The notes below the pieces were generated by a model. The model searched no databases. It saw only the letters and a program-made list of their open reading frames with translations, and was not told the origin of the DNA. A DNA stretch of 64,000 nt from Eretmocerus hayati (Eukaryota; Arthropoda; Insecta; Hymenoptera; Aphelinidae). Position numbers and translations under genes: made by a program. Numbering within the stretch: the first letter of the stretch is position 1; every line of letters starts with the position of its first letter. The DNA lies in contig CM056742.1 in assembly GCA_029851415.1 (NCBI GenBank), positions 153,021,121-153,085,120 on the forward strand. The letters run 5' to 3'. Positions 12,886 through 24,700 of this stretch are shown in pieces.

Positions 12886-13127
12886 ACTGAAGTCATCAGT
12901 GGGACGGTCGAAACCTCTGCGACCTTGGTGCAGTCGGACGGGTCCTCGCCAGTGATGTACCATAGTGAGCATCACTGATGTTTGATGGGTGCCCACCGAT
13001 TCGTCAGTGAGAGAGATTGGAACTGCGGTGAATAGGTATGGTCTGCCAGTACCTTTGAAACACTGAAATCTTAGTGAATCGTCTAACTGATCCATCAGTG
13101 ATGCTCATTTAAACTTCAGTGACACAT
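12886..13127. repeat. Short inverted-repeat element (MITE-like)
   Basis: The left end is ACACTGAAGTCATCAGTG and the right end is CATCAGTGATG...ACTTCAGTGACAC. CACTGA/TCAGTG words recur inside in both orientations. The ends are inverted copies of each other, which suggests a degenerate hairpin element. No clear target duplication. Confidence 0.5.
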
Positions 13128-13164
13128 GGACTCGCCAGACCTTCAAGCTCAGTGAAGGTTCAAC

Positions 13165-13392
13165 CCGCTCCGAACCATAGACGTAGAAGTATAGACTGCT
13201 GGTCCTGTATACTCGCCGTTGTCATCGAGACATAGACCTTTGCGTGAGAGTGAAAGAGACGGCATGCTCCAAGGCGCACGCTTTTAACACGCGATATCTA
13301 TGTTGCGTCTCTCTCATTCTCATTGGGGGCCTTGACGTCAACGGCGAAGATACGGGACCGGCAGTCTATACTTCTATATCTATGCTCCGAAC
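13165..13392. repeat. Foldback element, about 50-bp arms
   Basis: Left arm 13171-13220 (AGAAGTATAGACTGCTGGTC in its centre) is the reverse complement of right arm 13339-13392 (GGACCGGCAGTCTATACTTC). A weaker second pairing continues inward (GAGAGTGAAAGAGACG with CGTCTCTCTCATTCTC), leaving about 35 bp of loop. Confidence 0.8.
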
Positions 13393-13399
13393 CCGCTTG

Positions 13400-13762
13400 C
13401 ACCGTGCACGCCGAAAGTTATTCGCACTTTTATCCAATTCTCTTGCGATTTAGGCTAAATGCCGAGAAGACCCGCCTTTATTAACATCTAACTTGAGTTC
13501 GTCTTCTCGTCGTTTAGCTCAAATCTCAAAAGAATCGGATAAAAGTGAGAATTACAAAGTCCCTATATTGTAGGTTAGGAGGTGCCTCCGCTCAAGTTAT
13601 TCGCACTTTTATCAAATTCTCTTGCGATTTGAGCTAACCGACGGGAAGACGAAATCAAGTTGGATAATAATAAGTACTCGTCTTCTCCTAGTTTAGTCCA
13701 AATCACAAGTGTATCGGACAAATTAAAGTGCGAATAACTTTCTTCGTGCACTGTGCACGGTG
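13400..13762. repeat. Nested palindromic MITE with four related arms
   Basis: The outer ends are ACCGTGCAC...GAAAGTTATTCGCAC and its inverse GTGCGAATAACTTTC...GTGCACGGT. Inside, one ~55-bp arm sequence (TTCGCACTTTTATC, TTCTCTTGCGATTT, GAAGAC) occurs four times: forward at 13417 and 13596, inverted at about 13497-13557 and 13675-13742. That makes two complete hairpins within one outer inverted repeat, as if one element inserted in another or the unit was duplicated. Confidence 0.8.
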
Positions 13763-14410
13763 ACCGCATAACCTTAAGAGCATATACAATGAAGTCATAA
13801 GTCATAGTTAATTCGAAATACAACTATACATTTCAGTGACTTGCCACTGTTTGACACGCAGAGAGTAGGACATTGAGAAATTCCAATGAGCCATAGATGA
13901 GCATGGTATTGGAGGAACGAGTTCAAATTACTTTCAAGGGTGAATAAATCCAAATAATAAAAGAACTATAAACACTACCATCCTCTTTTCTTTCCAAAGA
14001 ACTCCAAGTCCTGATCAGTCTATTTTGATTTCACAGAAAAAGTCTCAGACTGATATTTCCAAAATTCATCAGAAAATAATCTAAATGACCATGCTTCAAG
14101 GCACAAAAATGCATGCTCAAAATGATTCACTCTTGGTCTATTTCACTATCGCGACAAAGCTCATAGACAATACCAGAGCGGACATACATTATAACTTCAT
14201 AATTGACATATTTTCTATAAATTTGTCCATCCAGGTGAGTTTGGACAATAGCTAGTGAAACTGACTTAATGCTCATTGATCCAATGATTTTCAGCAAGAT
14301 ATGGTACATAAATATTTATTTAAATTTAAATAGCAAACCATAATAGAATCTGATTGAGAAAGTGAGCGTGGGATTCTTTTGCACTTCTATGAGAAAATCT
14401 TTGCTCTTTT
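13763..14410. other. Intergenic, no feature seen
   Basis: AT-rich sequence without supportable structure. Confidence 0.45.
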
Positions 14411-14475
14411 GTCTGCTCCGCACGCGAAGAATCTACCGGAACGGATTTCAGGATTCATACCCGGAGATCAGCAAG
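14411..14475 (+). repeat. Core element copy 1 (type A)
   Basis: Reads TGCTCC...CTACCGGAACGGATTTCAG...CATACCCGGAGATCAGCAAG. Type A copies end GGGGATCAGCAAG-like. Potential stem: TGCT with AGCA outside and CCGG with CCGG inside. An upstream word CGTGGGATTC at about 14368 recurs in copies 5 and 13. Confidence 0.6.
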
Positions 14476-15174
14476 CACAAGTAGTAAAGCATGTGTCATT
14501 ATATCGTCAAGTCTGACATAATCGTTTTATCATTCTCATTGCAAACAAGTTTCAGTATTTATCAACAGAGTATCCGAAAGATCTTTCAGATTCAATCTCA
14601 AACCTCAGTCCTCACCTTCTTTCATGCAATTTTTATCAAAGACGAATACCCATCAAAATCAATTGGTGATATGGATGAATAAATGTCTTAATTCCTGACT
14701 AGGGAGTCAAAGGTCCATGATATACTCTGTACATAATCGTCGTCTCGGTCGTGTTACAAATTCATTTGGCAGGGATTGCACGAGGAATCAAAATTCTACC
14801 GCTGCACAGTACTCATATAGAAAGAAAATAATATAAAACTAATAAACTAAGGCCAAACTTAACCCAAATAATTGAGGTAATACTATAGCTCTTCAACTCT
14901 TAGAACCCATTCATGATCAACTTAAACTGTTTCATAACCTTTCAAAGCTGAATGAAAATATCTCATAACGTTTACAAAAATTGTGCACAGATTCAAAGTT
15001 GAAAACTAAAAAATAGTGCGGTTGTTTATTATTTTGAGTATCAGAATCATAGTTAAACAATCCTTGTCTGCGGTGGTTCGTCCCGAATTTTACAAGTAGA
15101 TTCCTTCAGCATCCACTATAGATTTTGCCTGAATTCGATTCTTCCCGGTTTGAATCGTTTCTCCAACGTACTCT

Positions 15175-15225
15175 CCTGTGTCGCGGTGCTCAGACTCTGG
15201 AACGTTCCTCCCACGGTACTCGTTG
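15175..15225 (+). repeat. Core element copy 2 (type B)
   Basis: CCTGTGTCGCGGTGCTCAG followed by ACTCTGGAACGTTCC. Type B copies have a CCTGT/CCCYGT word about 10-15 bp before the TGYTCA core, and no GATCAGCAAG end. Confidence 0.55.
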
Positions 15226-15579
15226 CAGTGTAAACAAAACAAACATACGAAACACACAGCTAAGCTGGTGTGATCCAATTTCTAATTTTTTGCTACTCTA
15301 CATTCTCAATCATTATTTTGCTATTCTATGGTGATTTTATTACCGTAACTTTCAATCCTCATAGCTGATGTCTCATTGTGGAATTTTGACTTACTCATTT
15401 CTTAAAAGTCCAACTCTATGTAAAGTCAAAAATATTCCAAACATCTGCAGAAACGAAACCAAAATCCACCATGAAGTATTCATAGTTGAATTGCGAAACG
15501 AGTCTCTAAGATGTTTCAAGTTGTAGACTCCTAAGCAAAATAATTGCATCGTGAGAAAATGCTCTTGTCGACTTGTTTG

Positions 15580-15636
15580 TTGCGTGCTCAAGATGCTGGA
15601 ACGAATTTCCAAACTCATACTCGGGGATCAGCAAGA
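15580..15636 (+). repeat. Core element copy 3 (type A)
   Basis: TTGCGTGCTCAAGATGCTGG, then AACGAATTTCC, CATACTCGGGGATCAGCAAG. Close to the type A consensus. Outer stem TGCT/AGCA; inner stem CTGG with TCGG using two G-U pairs. Confidence 0.65.
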
Positions 15637-16096
15637 ATGAAGAGTTTACACATCAAGATGTATGTTTGAGTGACGATCGTTATCACATACATAAACAGCA
15701 ATTATTTCTTCCGTCTTTGCTCAAACGCATCTCGCATGAGATTCATACTGAATTGCAATCCAATCTGGATGTACACCTGGCGAGTGCACCATTCTCACGA
15801 TTCCCTGTAAGAGTAAGCCTGTTTCAAAGCTTATCCTTGCTTGTATTTGAAATTAATGGTACAAATAACACTTTCTTATTGGAAGTTGAATGATTGATCA
15901 ATTTATCACAAACTACTATTGAAACCTTGAACCTCTTACAGAAGATAATCAAAAAGTATTCATTTGATTATGATTTTAAAAAGTTCAACCATGGTATTGG
16001 CTCCGAAATTCAATGTTTTTCAACTTCAATACGTGGCAACCCTTGGAAAACTCTTACATTGACTTCTTTCATCTACACTGGATGAACACCAGTCTC

Positions 16097-16162
16097 ACAT
16101 GCTTCCCTGTATCCCGATGTTCAGCATCTGGAACCGTTTTCATTGAGCTCACACGCTGGGAG
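16097..16162 (+). repeat. Core element copy 4 (type B)
   Basis: ACATGCTTCCCTGTATCCCG directly followed by ATGTTCAGCATCTGGAACCG. Very similar to copy 12 at 25.1 kb through the whole core. Confidence 0.65.
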
Positions 16163-17235
16163 CAAAAGAATGTGTTCCGCTTCACGCATAGATGCACTCG
16201 CGTGACTCATTGCATAATCCAATTCTTCTTGCTTTTGTCGATCCATCGAGAAGGCGATAGCAGTTGTAAATGTTGATAACTCAGGTTTCTCATCTGAATC
16301 TGACTGCACATTTTGATTCAAATAATAATTGAAAAATTGTCAACAGTGATCGATAAAGAAGATCTAAATTCTGAAGTCCAAGAACGTTTTTTGTCATTTT
16401 GAATGAAATTTCCTCATCATTTTAACTTATGACCGATTCCTTTACCATAATATCCATCTGTCGGGAGTTTGGACAACTTTGTCGATTTGATGACTCAACT
16501 GTCTTGTTGTTGTGAGAGTTTCATACAAGTTTGCCATGAAAAAACAATATCAGTTGTCAAGTTTGGAAAAATTTCCTAGACATTCGATTCATGGGTTGAG
16601 TTTGATGACCCCTTCCTACTGGTATTCTTCAACATTTCCTTTCGTGTCCATTACTTATTGAATCATGGACGATGATATTACATAACTCGAGACATAACTT
16701 GTCAATAGTGATCACGTGGAATACCATTTGATCCTAGAGAGTTCTTGTGAATGCTGCAGAACCTACAATGAACTGTAAGGACTCCCAAACGTATAATCAT
16801 TTGAAAAGACAAACATTTCTCATTTACTTTGAGCATTATGACTCCAGGAGTTGATCCCGCACTCAGCGATGATATTCTTTTGAATTTTTTTCCACGCAAT
16901 GACGCAAATCATCCAAGTGACATTTGAATCATTCATTAGTGATCCATTACGGCTGAGCTTGGATGAACTAAATAAAAAATAAAAAATCTGTGGTTCGCGA
17001 ATTTTTCTCTCGTAACAAAGCCGAGAACAAATTTCTTTTAATCAATATCTCGTAACATAAAATCCTGGCTAATTATCCACGATCCAATCATTCGTTAAAA
17101 TCTATAAAAAATAAACAGCAAAACCAATCCAAACTAAGCATAGAGATTTCACCATAGCGGAATCTAGGATGGGAAAGAAGAAGGAACTCGGATTAACTTT
17201 CCGAAACACGCGTGGGATAAGCTTGACTCTTATTC

Positions 17236-17303
17236 CTTGCGTGTTCAAGGTTGTGGAACGGATTTTAGATTCACTGTCTGGGAGAACATCAGGGTTGAGC
17301 AAG
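17236..17303 (+). repeat. Core element copy 5 (type A, diverged)
   Basis: CCTTGCGTGTTCAAGGTTG, TGGAACGGATTTTAG, then CTGTCTGGGAGAACATCAGG. Outer stem TGTTC/GAACA is kept; the inner CTGG stem is not. Preceded by CGCGTGGGATAAGC. Confidence 0.6.
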
Positions 17304-17439
17304 TAAATTCTACAGACTCTGTCATTGGAACGCATCATTAACTCGTGCGCCTTTACACTCAATCCTTAACAGTCGAAAGACATCAGTTCCAGTGTACGCT
17401 CTTGCGCGACCTCCACCCGCTGCTCTTGCACATCACTAC

Positions 17440-17449
17440 TATATAAAAG
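17440..17449 (+). promoter_or_regulatory. TATA-box-like word before element copy 6
   Basis: CTATATAAAAG matches the metazoan TATA consensus and lies about 70 bp before core element copy 6. No coding sequence follows, so if it is a promoter the transcript is non-coding. TATA-like words also lie near copies 7, 10 and 13, but in an AT-rich region these are weak evidence. Confidence 0.3.
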
Positions 17450-17508
17450 TCCAGAGGTCTATACTATTGCCTTCGCAGTACACAGCATCCTTACTTTCTT
17501 TTCGTTAT

Positions 17509-17568
17509 CTTGCGTGCTCAGGATCTGGAACGGATCTGCACAACTTGAAACCGGGTACCAGCACGATA
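17509..17568 (+). repeat. Core element copy 6 (type A)
   Basis: CTTGCGTGCTCAGGATCTGG, AACGGATCTGC, then AACCGGGTACCAGCACG. The outer stem CGTGCT/AGCACG is perfect over 6 bp; the inner stem is CTGG/CCGG with one G-U. Confidence 0.65.
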
Positions 17569-19740
17569 GTAGAGCTAATCCAGGACATTGTCTTTGAGAT
17601 AACAAACAATAAAGGCTATGCCTTCTGGCAAAAGTCATTAGACTGATTGTCTCACCCTTAACTTTCCATAACAAATTCTCACAGTTCTATCAAGTAGGTT
17701 GACCACAAAGATAAGTGACCAGGATAGTTCACTATATGATGAACATGTGGGTACATCCTAAGATTATAGAGGTCTCCATCATACAGGAACACAATATTAT
17801 CGTGTCTTCATTGACTTACATAGGCAGACTGGCAAGTTGATGACCCACGTGTCTTGTATAGCTAGAGTAATTGATAATTACGGTGCCAGAAAACGTAACA
17901 CAGACCGATTATCGTTACGCGGACGTCGTGTCAAGCCGTTTCTTCCCACGATTAACCGGTTCAACGGATATATAATACACATACTCTCCAAACGCGCGCG
18001 CACACCGTTCGAAGAGCGACTTTGCGCCAACCAAAGCAGGGCAACCAACATGGCTTTGGCATTGATAAGATGGTAATAACGGTCACTCGGTATACATATA
18101 TATATATATATATATAAATGGCTGTTTGCTGTGTTGATGGTAGCTCTCGTGATGGCCGCAGGCGAATAACCCGTAATTACCATTCCTGCGCTAATTGTCG
18201 GCACAGCTTGAATCAGGGTATGTATTATTACTCCCGCACGCAGAGATCGGTAACACCGTAATACACTTCAAGAGGGCATATCTGCGAGGTTATCTCATAT
18301 AGGAAAAAGTCGGCCATCGATATCGCTTGCTCGATTATCGTCAATTTTCTATCCGCTTTGCTGATGGGGAGAAAAGAAAAGAGAGAGAATTTCTCACGTT
18401 GGCATGCATGGACTAATGCACGGGAACTGCAACACGTGATCCGTGGGTGGTTTGTTTACATTGATTTTTATCATCAACTGAGAGAATGAGATATGTGGGC
18501 AGTTTGTTACTTGATTTTATTTAAAATCTGACTCCTTTAGTAATTGGTTCTTGTAGTAGCCTTTGTTCGTCCGTATTTAGGGTGAACCTTATAGTAAGGA
18601 AATTTTTGGAATGTGTACCTTTTCTCCAATCATGAAGTTAAAACAGTTGACTTGACACTTTCAGAATTTTATCCTATGTCAGAAACATCGGTGACAGAAT
18701 ACTTACTAGATTCTCTTAGAATAAAAGGGATCACAACTTGGTTTTGTAATTTCCCTTCGTTTCTTGGATTTGTAGTTCCAAAATTCAATTCGTACATTTT
18801 CGATTCCACAAATTAATTTCTAGTACACGCAACAATCGATACTGTATATTTGAGTCACGAACAAGACTTGCTGGAAATTTTATTGGAATTCCATTTAGAG
18901 TTTTATAATTACTTAAAAATGACATTGGTCATCCGTAACCAATTTAATTTGGTCATTGTTGGAAAATCAGGTTTTAGAATATTTGTCATCAGGGGAAACA
19001 TGGAAGTGAGTGCTCAAGTCCTGTCATATAATACCACAAAATCTCTAAGAATCTTGTAATGTATGTGCACCTAGAAAAATATCGTCGGGCTTTCACTTAT
19101 ATTATTGTCAAACCTTAGATTTTTTTATTTGATTTGATTTTAATACCAGGTTGATTTTTATATCAACAAGTACCTGGAGTGTACCATAGGTACTCCTGCA
19201 GAAGGTGCTCAGAGCTTCTGTGCGCAGGCTGGATGCTTAGATGCTTAGATGCTTTCGAAATTTTTTGGATATTTGTATGAAAATAGATAACCAGATGAAA
19301 GATGTATGGATAAATCATCGGGGTCAACTTTTTCTTAGCAACACAGCTTTGGAAAAATTTTCCCATCCAGTGCATGATGAGACTTCAAATCGATAGAATT
19401 TCAGCCCATGTTAATGTCCATCTTTGATCAAAAAATAAAATATTACACAAGACATTTTTGTACCAGCTCCAAGAACATGATTGTGACGCTTCTTGATTGT
19501 ACAAAATCGGTACGAATTCCTTGTGATAAGGACAGCGCCAAGAGTCAGATCAGACGGGTTAATATGGTTGATGGAATCGATTTATTTTTTCATCCAGATA
19601 TGATTCGTTGGATTTCAGAACTCAAATTTTCAAACCATAATATGATAATTAAAATCAATAGATACGCCGATATCAATACAACCCTCTGTAATAACCAATC
19701 TCTTTTAACTTCCTCTTGTGACCCAATTCCCAAGATAATC
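17569..19740. other. Non-coding; one (TA)n microsatellite
   Basis: 18095-18117 is a pure TA dinucleotide run. A (YES-weak) palindrome AACCGGTT at about 17953 is isolated. No gene or further core element copy is recognised apart from a weak GTGCTCAAGTCCTG word at about 19012. Confidence 0.4.
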
Positions 19741-19800
19741 CATGACCAGAGTTGCGGAACCGTTTTGGCGACTCGCACCCGGGTATCAGGCGAGTTGAGC
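19741..19800 (+). repeat. Core element copy 7 (type A, most diverged)
   Basis: CCAGAGTTGCGGAACCG, then ACTCGCACCCGGGTATCAGG. It keeps the GGAAC core and the CCCGGGTATCAG end but has lost TGCTCA. It has its own 6-bp stem ACTCGC/GCGAGT. A TATA-like word ACATATATAAG starts at about 19809. Confidence 0.45.
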
Positions 19801-20964
19801 AGGTTCACCCGCACATATATAAGTCTAACAACAGATCTTGCGATTTCTATACACGCGTGTGAATTTAACAAACACTGAAGCACACAAACTGCTATGACGA
19901 TGCACTTTTTCTTTATACACAGGCATCATTGCTGTTGATATATATCGTTTCGTTTCGGCTGCACGCACCGCCGATTCATCGATTGCAAGCGCAAAGCTTT
20001 GGTGGCGCCACCACTGAAGGGTCTAGTCTGCTCGCAGGATCTGGTAGCCTGGACTGGACGATGCGGTGGCTGCACACGCGAGCCGAGCACGAGCGCAAGA
20101 ATCACCCGGGGCGATCCGGTTCGCCGCGCTTGGTCTACCACCCCGGCTCATAGTGTCATGCAGTACGGTGGGTGCGCACCAAGCGTGTACAGAGATCGAT
20201 GTATAGCCTGAGCGTACTTCTACTCGTACTTGAGAGCCCATATCGTAGAGGGTGAATACTCGACGATAGGGTCGTTTTTGCCGATTCCGTGGATATACTT
20301 TCTCGAGCTTTTTCAATCCTGATGCGATCCTGGTATGAATCGTCACGCTCATGACCTCACCGAGGAATGTACATATAAATTCAGTACACACTCGCGGGTG
20401 AGCGCTCATTGATTGGGGGATTAAATGTTTTGGTTCTATGCGTGGTTTGTCGTTAAGACAAGGCTGGGTGTTTTTTGTGTTTTGAGCTTGAGGATTTCCT
20501 CTCATCTGTGATTTAAATTTTGGTATTTTCCATAAATTGGGCGATGATGATAGTGTCTGGTATTTGATAGAGCTTTCGGGGGTTGAAGGATTTCTTAGTC
20601 GAACTGCAAATTCAAAAAAAATCTTCTCCGATGATTGGATTTTTCGGATTTTTTCACGATTGTAGACATAAGGCTTGTCGAGTGTCTGTATCATCAATTT
20701 TCGAACCATTTTATCAATGCCCAATTTTTTCTTGGCAAAATCAAATTTGAAAAATTTCGAAGAACGGGTGGTCCATTATGCTCCATCACAAATCATTAAA
20801 CGCATACTCTTGGTCTTTTCATATCGTACAATTTTGACACTAGAAAAATTCATTAGAAATAGGGAGTCGGGAAGTCTCATCACGAGAGGACCATTGACGG
20901 AGATGAGAGAAAATCCATGATGAATGAGGGCCAATAATACTTACCAAGTGAGCGAATACCAACT
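19801..20964. other. Non-coding; GC-rich patch
   Basis: 19960-20230 is clearly richer in G+C and CpG than its surroundings. It carries a palindrome GGTGGCGCCACC at about 20001-20012 and overlapping open frames on both strands (up to 233 codons, minus, 20724-20023), none with a domain. A 5' exon or promoter of an unseen gene is possible but not shown. A weak CTCGCAGGATCTGG word lies at 20033. Confidence 0.35.
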
Positions 20965-21030
20965 CGCTCGTATGCTACCCCGTGACGTGGTGCTCAAGGC
21001 TGCGGAACATTTTTCCCAGGGTGTCTCGCG
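20965..21030 (+). repeat. Core element copy 8 (type B)
   Basis: CGTATGCTACCCCGTGACGT, GGTGCTCAAGGCTGCGGAAC. Its 25-bp 5' flank (AGTGAGCGAATACCAACTCG) matches that of copy 11 (AGTGAGCAAATACCAGTTCG), so type B is longer than the core, about 90 bp. Confidence 0.65.
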
Positions 21031-21775
21031 CCGTCGACGATGCTCTCGTGCGTGCAGAGCCGCGCTCACAAACCCGTGGGATAAAAAATAGCTGTATGGC
21101 TTAGCCCACTCGATGTGCATCCCAACGTGACTCGGATATACGAGTCTTTCATCTGATGGGCTATAGAATAGCGGATTCAATTGATGGTACCAACCTACGC
21201 GTCTTACTACGGGGTCAATGAGATTATTCTCATCTGTGTCAAAATTTTAACTATCACATTTTTGATCAATTGAGAATAAAAAAAGTCTATTGTCTGTCTC
21301 AAATTCCTATCCTATTTAACAAAATAAAATCCTCATCAACTAATTGACTGATCTTTTCATTGTTGGCTCAAAAAAATCCAAGTTCTGGATTCTTCAGAAA
21401 TTACATGAAAAAAATTTATTACAATCCATCGGTTAGTTCAGCTTCAATTTTTTGGGTCGCATTGCAATTTATACTGATTGTTAGTATCAGTTTTTCAACG
21501 AGATATGTAAAATATCATCTGAGGCCTAAAATATAATCATTTTATTTGCGTTGAACATCAATCAATTTTGATTTTGACTACCTCAGCGTACCTTTGTCGT
21601 TCAAACTTGAGGTCAGAAAAATGAAGAACAAAACAAGGACGAAATCGTACATTTTTGTCCAACTTCCCATCCTAGATTCTTAAACATTTCCTCCTTTATA
21701 AAAAAAAAAAAAATCGATTTCAGGTCTCACATTTAAATCATCAACTTATGAGTCATTTATCTTGTATGATTACAG
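21031..21775. other. Non-coding upstream of the coiled-coil gene exon
   Basis: AT-rich; ends in a pyrimidine-poor acceptor TGTATGATTACAG at 21775. No upstream exon could be assigned. Confidence 0.4.
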
Positions 21776-24700
21776 ATGGAGTCAGAAGTACGAAGTCTAC
21801 GACAAGAAGTATGTCGAACAAGAGATTCCCTGAGGCTCGCAAATCGTCGTTGTGGTGAACTTACACGAGAGCTTGACAATCTTGGTGCAGCCCATGAACG
21901 AGAACGTCAACTTAGAGACAGACAACTTTCAAGAATTCTCAGAGCTCTTTTAATACTTGAATCACGTCTCAAACATGAGCAAAAGTCAATTAGGAGATTA
22001 CTCAACGATAAAGATGCACTCATAGCTCAACAGAGGCATCGAATCGAAGAGCTTACCAGTAGTACCAACAGCGCAAAGGAAACAATATGCCCAAGATGCA
22101 ATAGAGATCTGCAGATTACGAATAATGCCAGTGTAGTATCGGAAGCTGAGGGTGCTGTCTGCAATGAACCGATCTCGCTTGAGTCCAATGATTTTCAGGT
22201 GAGATTTTGAGCTTGCAAGCTTTATTCGTATTTTATCTCGACTTTTCATACAGTATTTGATGGGTATCTTTGTTCTGAGCTTTGCCTTGTTGTGAAGGAT
22301 AAGGATGCTGACACGACTTCTTATAATCTGAAACAAAACGGAAACTTCTTGATTAGAAAGAAAAAAAAAATTCAAAAACTTGTAAGTTGTACAGGTTGTA
22401 AAATCACTTGTACGGATCCATCCACAAAAATTTCCTTGCCATCTTGTGAAAGAGTAGTACAATCGCATGATTCTCAAAAAAATTTCTCAAGATATCCATA
22501 ACTTTCTTTTTGGCCTGTCCATTTTGATGATGACTAATTATAGCTCAAATCTGTGTTGTATTTTGAAAAAATTTCAGCGTCTATCAATAAGATTTTACCC
22601 AACTAAAAGGTAACCATCGGTATCTTGACTAGAACTTTATTGATGTAACGCGGCGTGTTGGTCAAGATTTAATGGCCCATACCGATTATCGCATAGCTCA
22701 ACTACTTGCTGGTCAGTGTTATTAGGGCAATGAGGGCACTTAAACCACGGACACGTATAACGGGCAATAACGTAACCGGCCCCGACTTCCGAGTTTTTTT
22801 TTTTTTTTTTTTTCATGACACGCGTGACCCACATTTTCAAAATCTGATATGAATCTGTATACATTCTACAGTTTATAATACACAAATGAATTGGTACTTT
22901 CTCCGGTGTCTCGCGTGCCCCGGCCAAAACAATATAAAATCTTATCCCGTGGTCCGATCAAAAAGTATATATACTTGTGTATTTGTGTAATCCTTTACCA
23001 TATGCACATAGCATAAGGAGCTCTTTTTTTTTTTATTACATCACAGCCCCCTGTGTTCGATCGGAATGCTCATGTAAATTACATATACAAAAACTCGTAT
23101 TATATATTATCCTAATGTAATTGAGGTCTCATCGGTCATTAGAAATCGTCCTATTGCTATAACTTTAGATTGTGAATCTTTAATTGATGGATTATGTATT
23201 CGAATTGGCAAATCGCTTAATCGATCCATTTACGATCGGTAAAAAAAAATTTGAATATTCAAATTAGATAAGGGTCTGCAGGTGATGAATTAACTCTTTA
23301 TTAGAGTGATTTAGTCGTGTTAACGATCGGCAAATAAATCGTATAAGCTTATCGATTCCCTCATACTGAATGTGTAAACGTGCGTGTGAGCAGTCACCAG
23401 TTGTCGTACATGCTACCCTATAACTCGCTGTTCAAGCTCTGGAACCGTTTTCTCAGGGTGCTCTCGATCTCGTCTAAAATAGTATCTATATGTAGTGTGA
23501 CTTGCACGCGAATGTGGGTTGTTCGATCATGTAACCGGTGAAGATACATCTTTTCCGTTCCTTGCAGCATCTAATTTGATTTTTTGGTCTATTTATTATC
23601 AAATTTTTCCGACGTAATTTAGGTAATCTACGAATTCAATATCAATTATATGAAAATCAGTTACGGTTTTTAGAGCTTTCCTTTGGAAGCCTCAAAGTTG
23701 TATTTGAACTTTTTTCTCAATTTATTCGACAATGACTGTCAATGTCGTCCTATAAATAAAATTAAAATTCATTGTATGCTTTTTTCAAAATAATGCTGTC
23801 AAACAACAGTCTGCCACTTTGCATCAGTATCATTCACTCTACGCAGCTTGCACGCGATTTACGTAGCGTGAGAATCGCTATTGTCTATAATATACTCCTA
23901 CGCTTCATGCTCAGGATGCTGGAACGGAATTCAGAACCACGACCAGGAGATCAGAATGAATCAAGAGCATGCACATATGCTATATAGGACATAATTAGGT
24001 GCATTGAAAATCTAGTACGTTCAATTTTTTTCACTCAGTTACGATATAAACTCCATTCTCTGAATGGTACAAGAATATTCCCCGTCGCGCGCGCAACCAG
24101 AGCTTGCAGTGGTTGCTGGTTCTCCAACAGTCTAGATGCTAGTTTGAGGCCTTGAAATCATTCTAATCATCCGTATCATTGACTTTTGTATAAAGTTCTT
24201 CAGAGATTCCTAATGGTAATGGAGGAGGATGATTATCTACCTGAAAATTTGATAGAAATTAGTTTTTTATTCCATGAATTTTCCATCATATACAAAAGAA
24301 ATTTTGTGAAGCTACCAGCGATTGAATAGGAGTTAAAAAATATTTCCAAAAATTCTTATAAGAAAGCTTGAGGAAGTTTGTGAGGGTAACTCACCCCGAG
24401 TGAGCAAATACCAGTTCGATCGTATGCTTTCCTGCGACGCGATGCTCAAGCCGGCGGAACGATTCTCACCAAGCGCTCTGGGGTAAAAGAGGAATTCATG
24501 AACCGTGCAGTCAAAGCTCCTTTATACCGATGGACCTCGATCGATCGGTGTGAGAAAAAAAGTATTGAATTGACGAAGTTTGAAATAGACTGACTTCATG
24601 AATCATTTCATGATCAGGAGCCATTCATTTCTCTAGAATATCATTTTAATCTTCCAGTTGACTTTTAATGTTCTACACCTTAATAAGGGTATGAAAAATT

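Noticed and set aside
20023..20724. 233-codon minus-strand open frame
   Set aside because: Low-complexity composition, no domain, overlaps GC-rich patch where chance frames are long, and another frame is open on the opposite strand.
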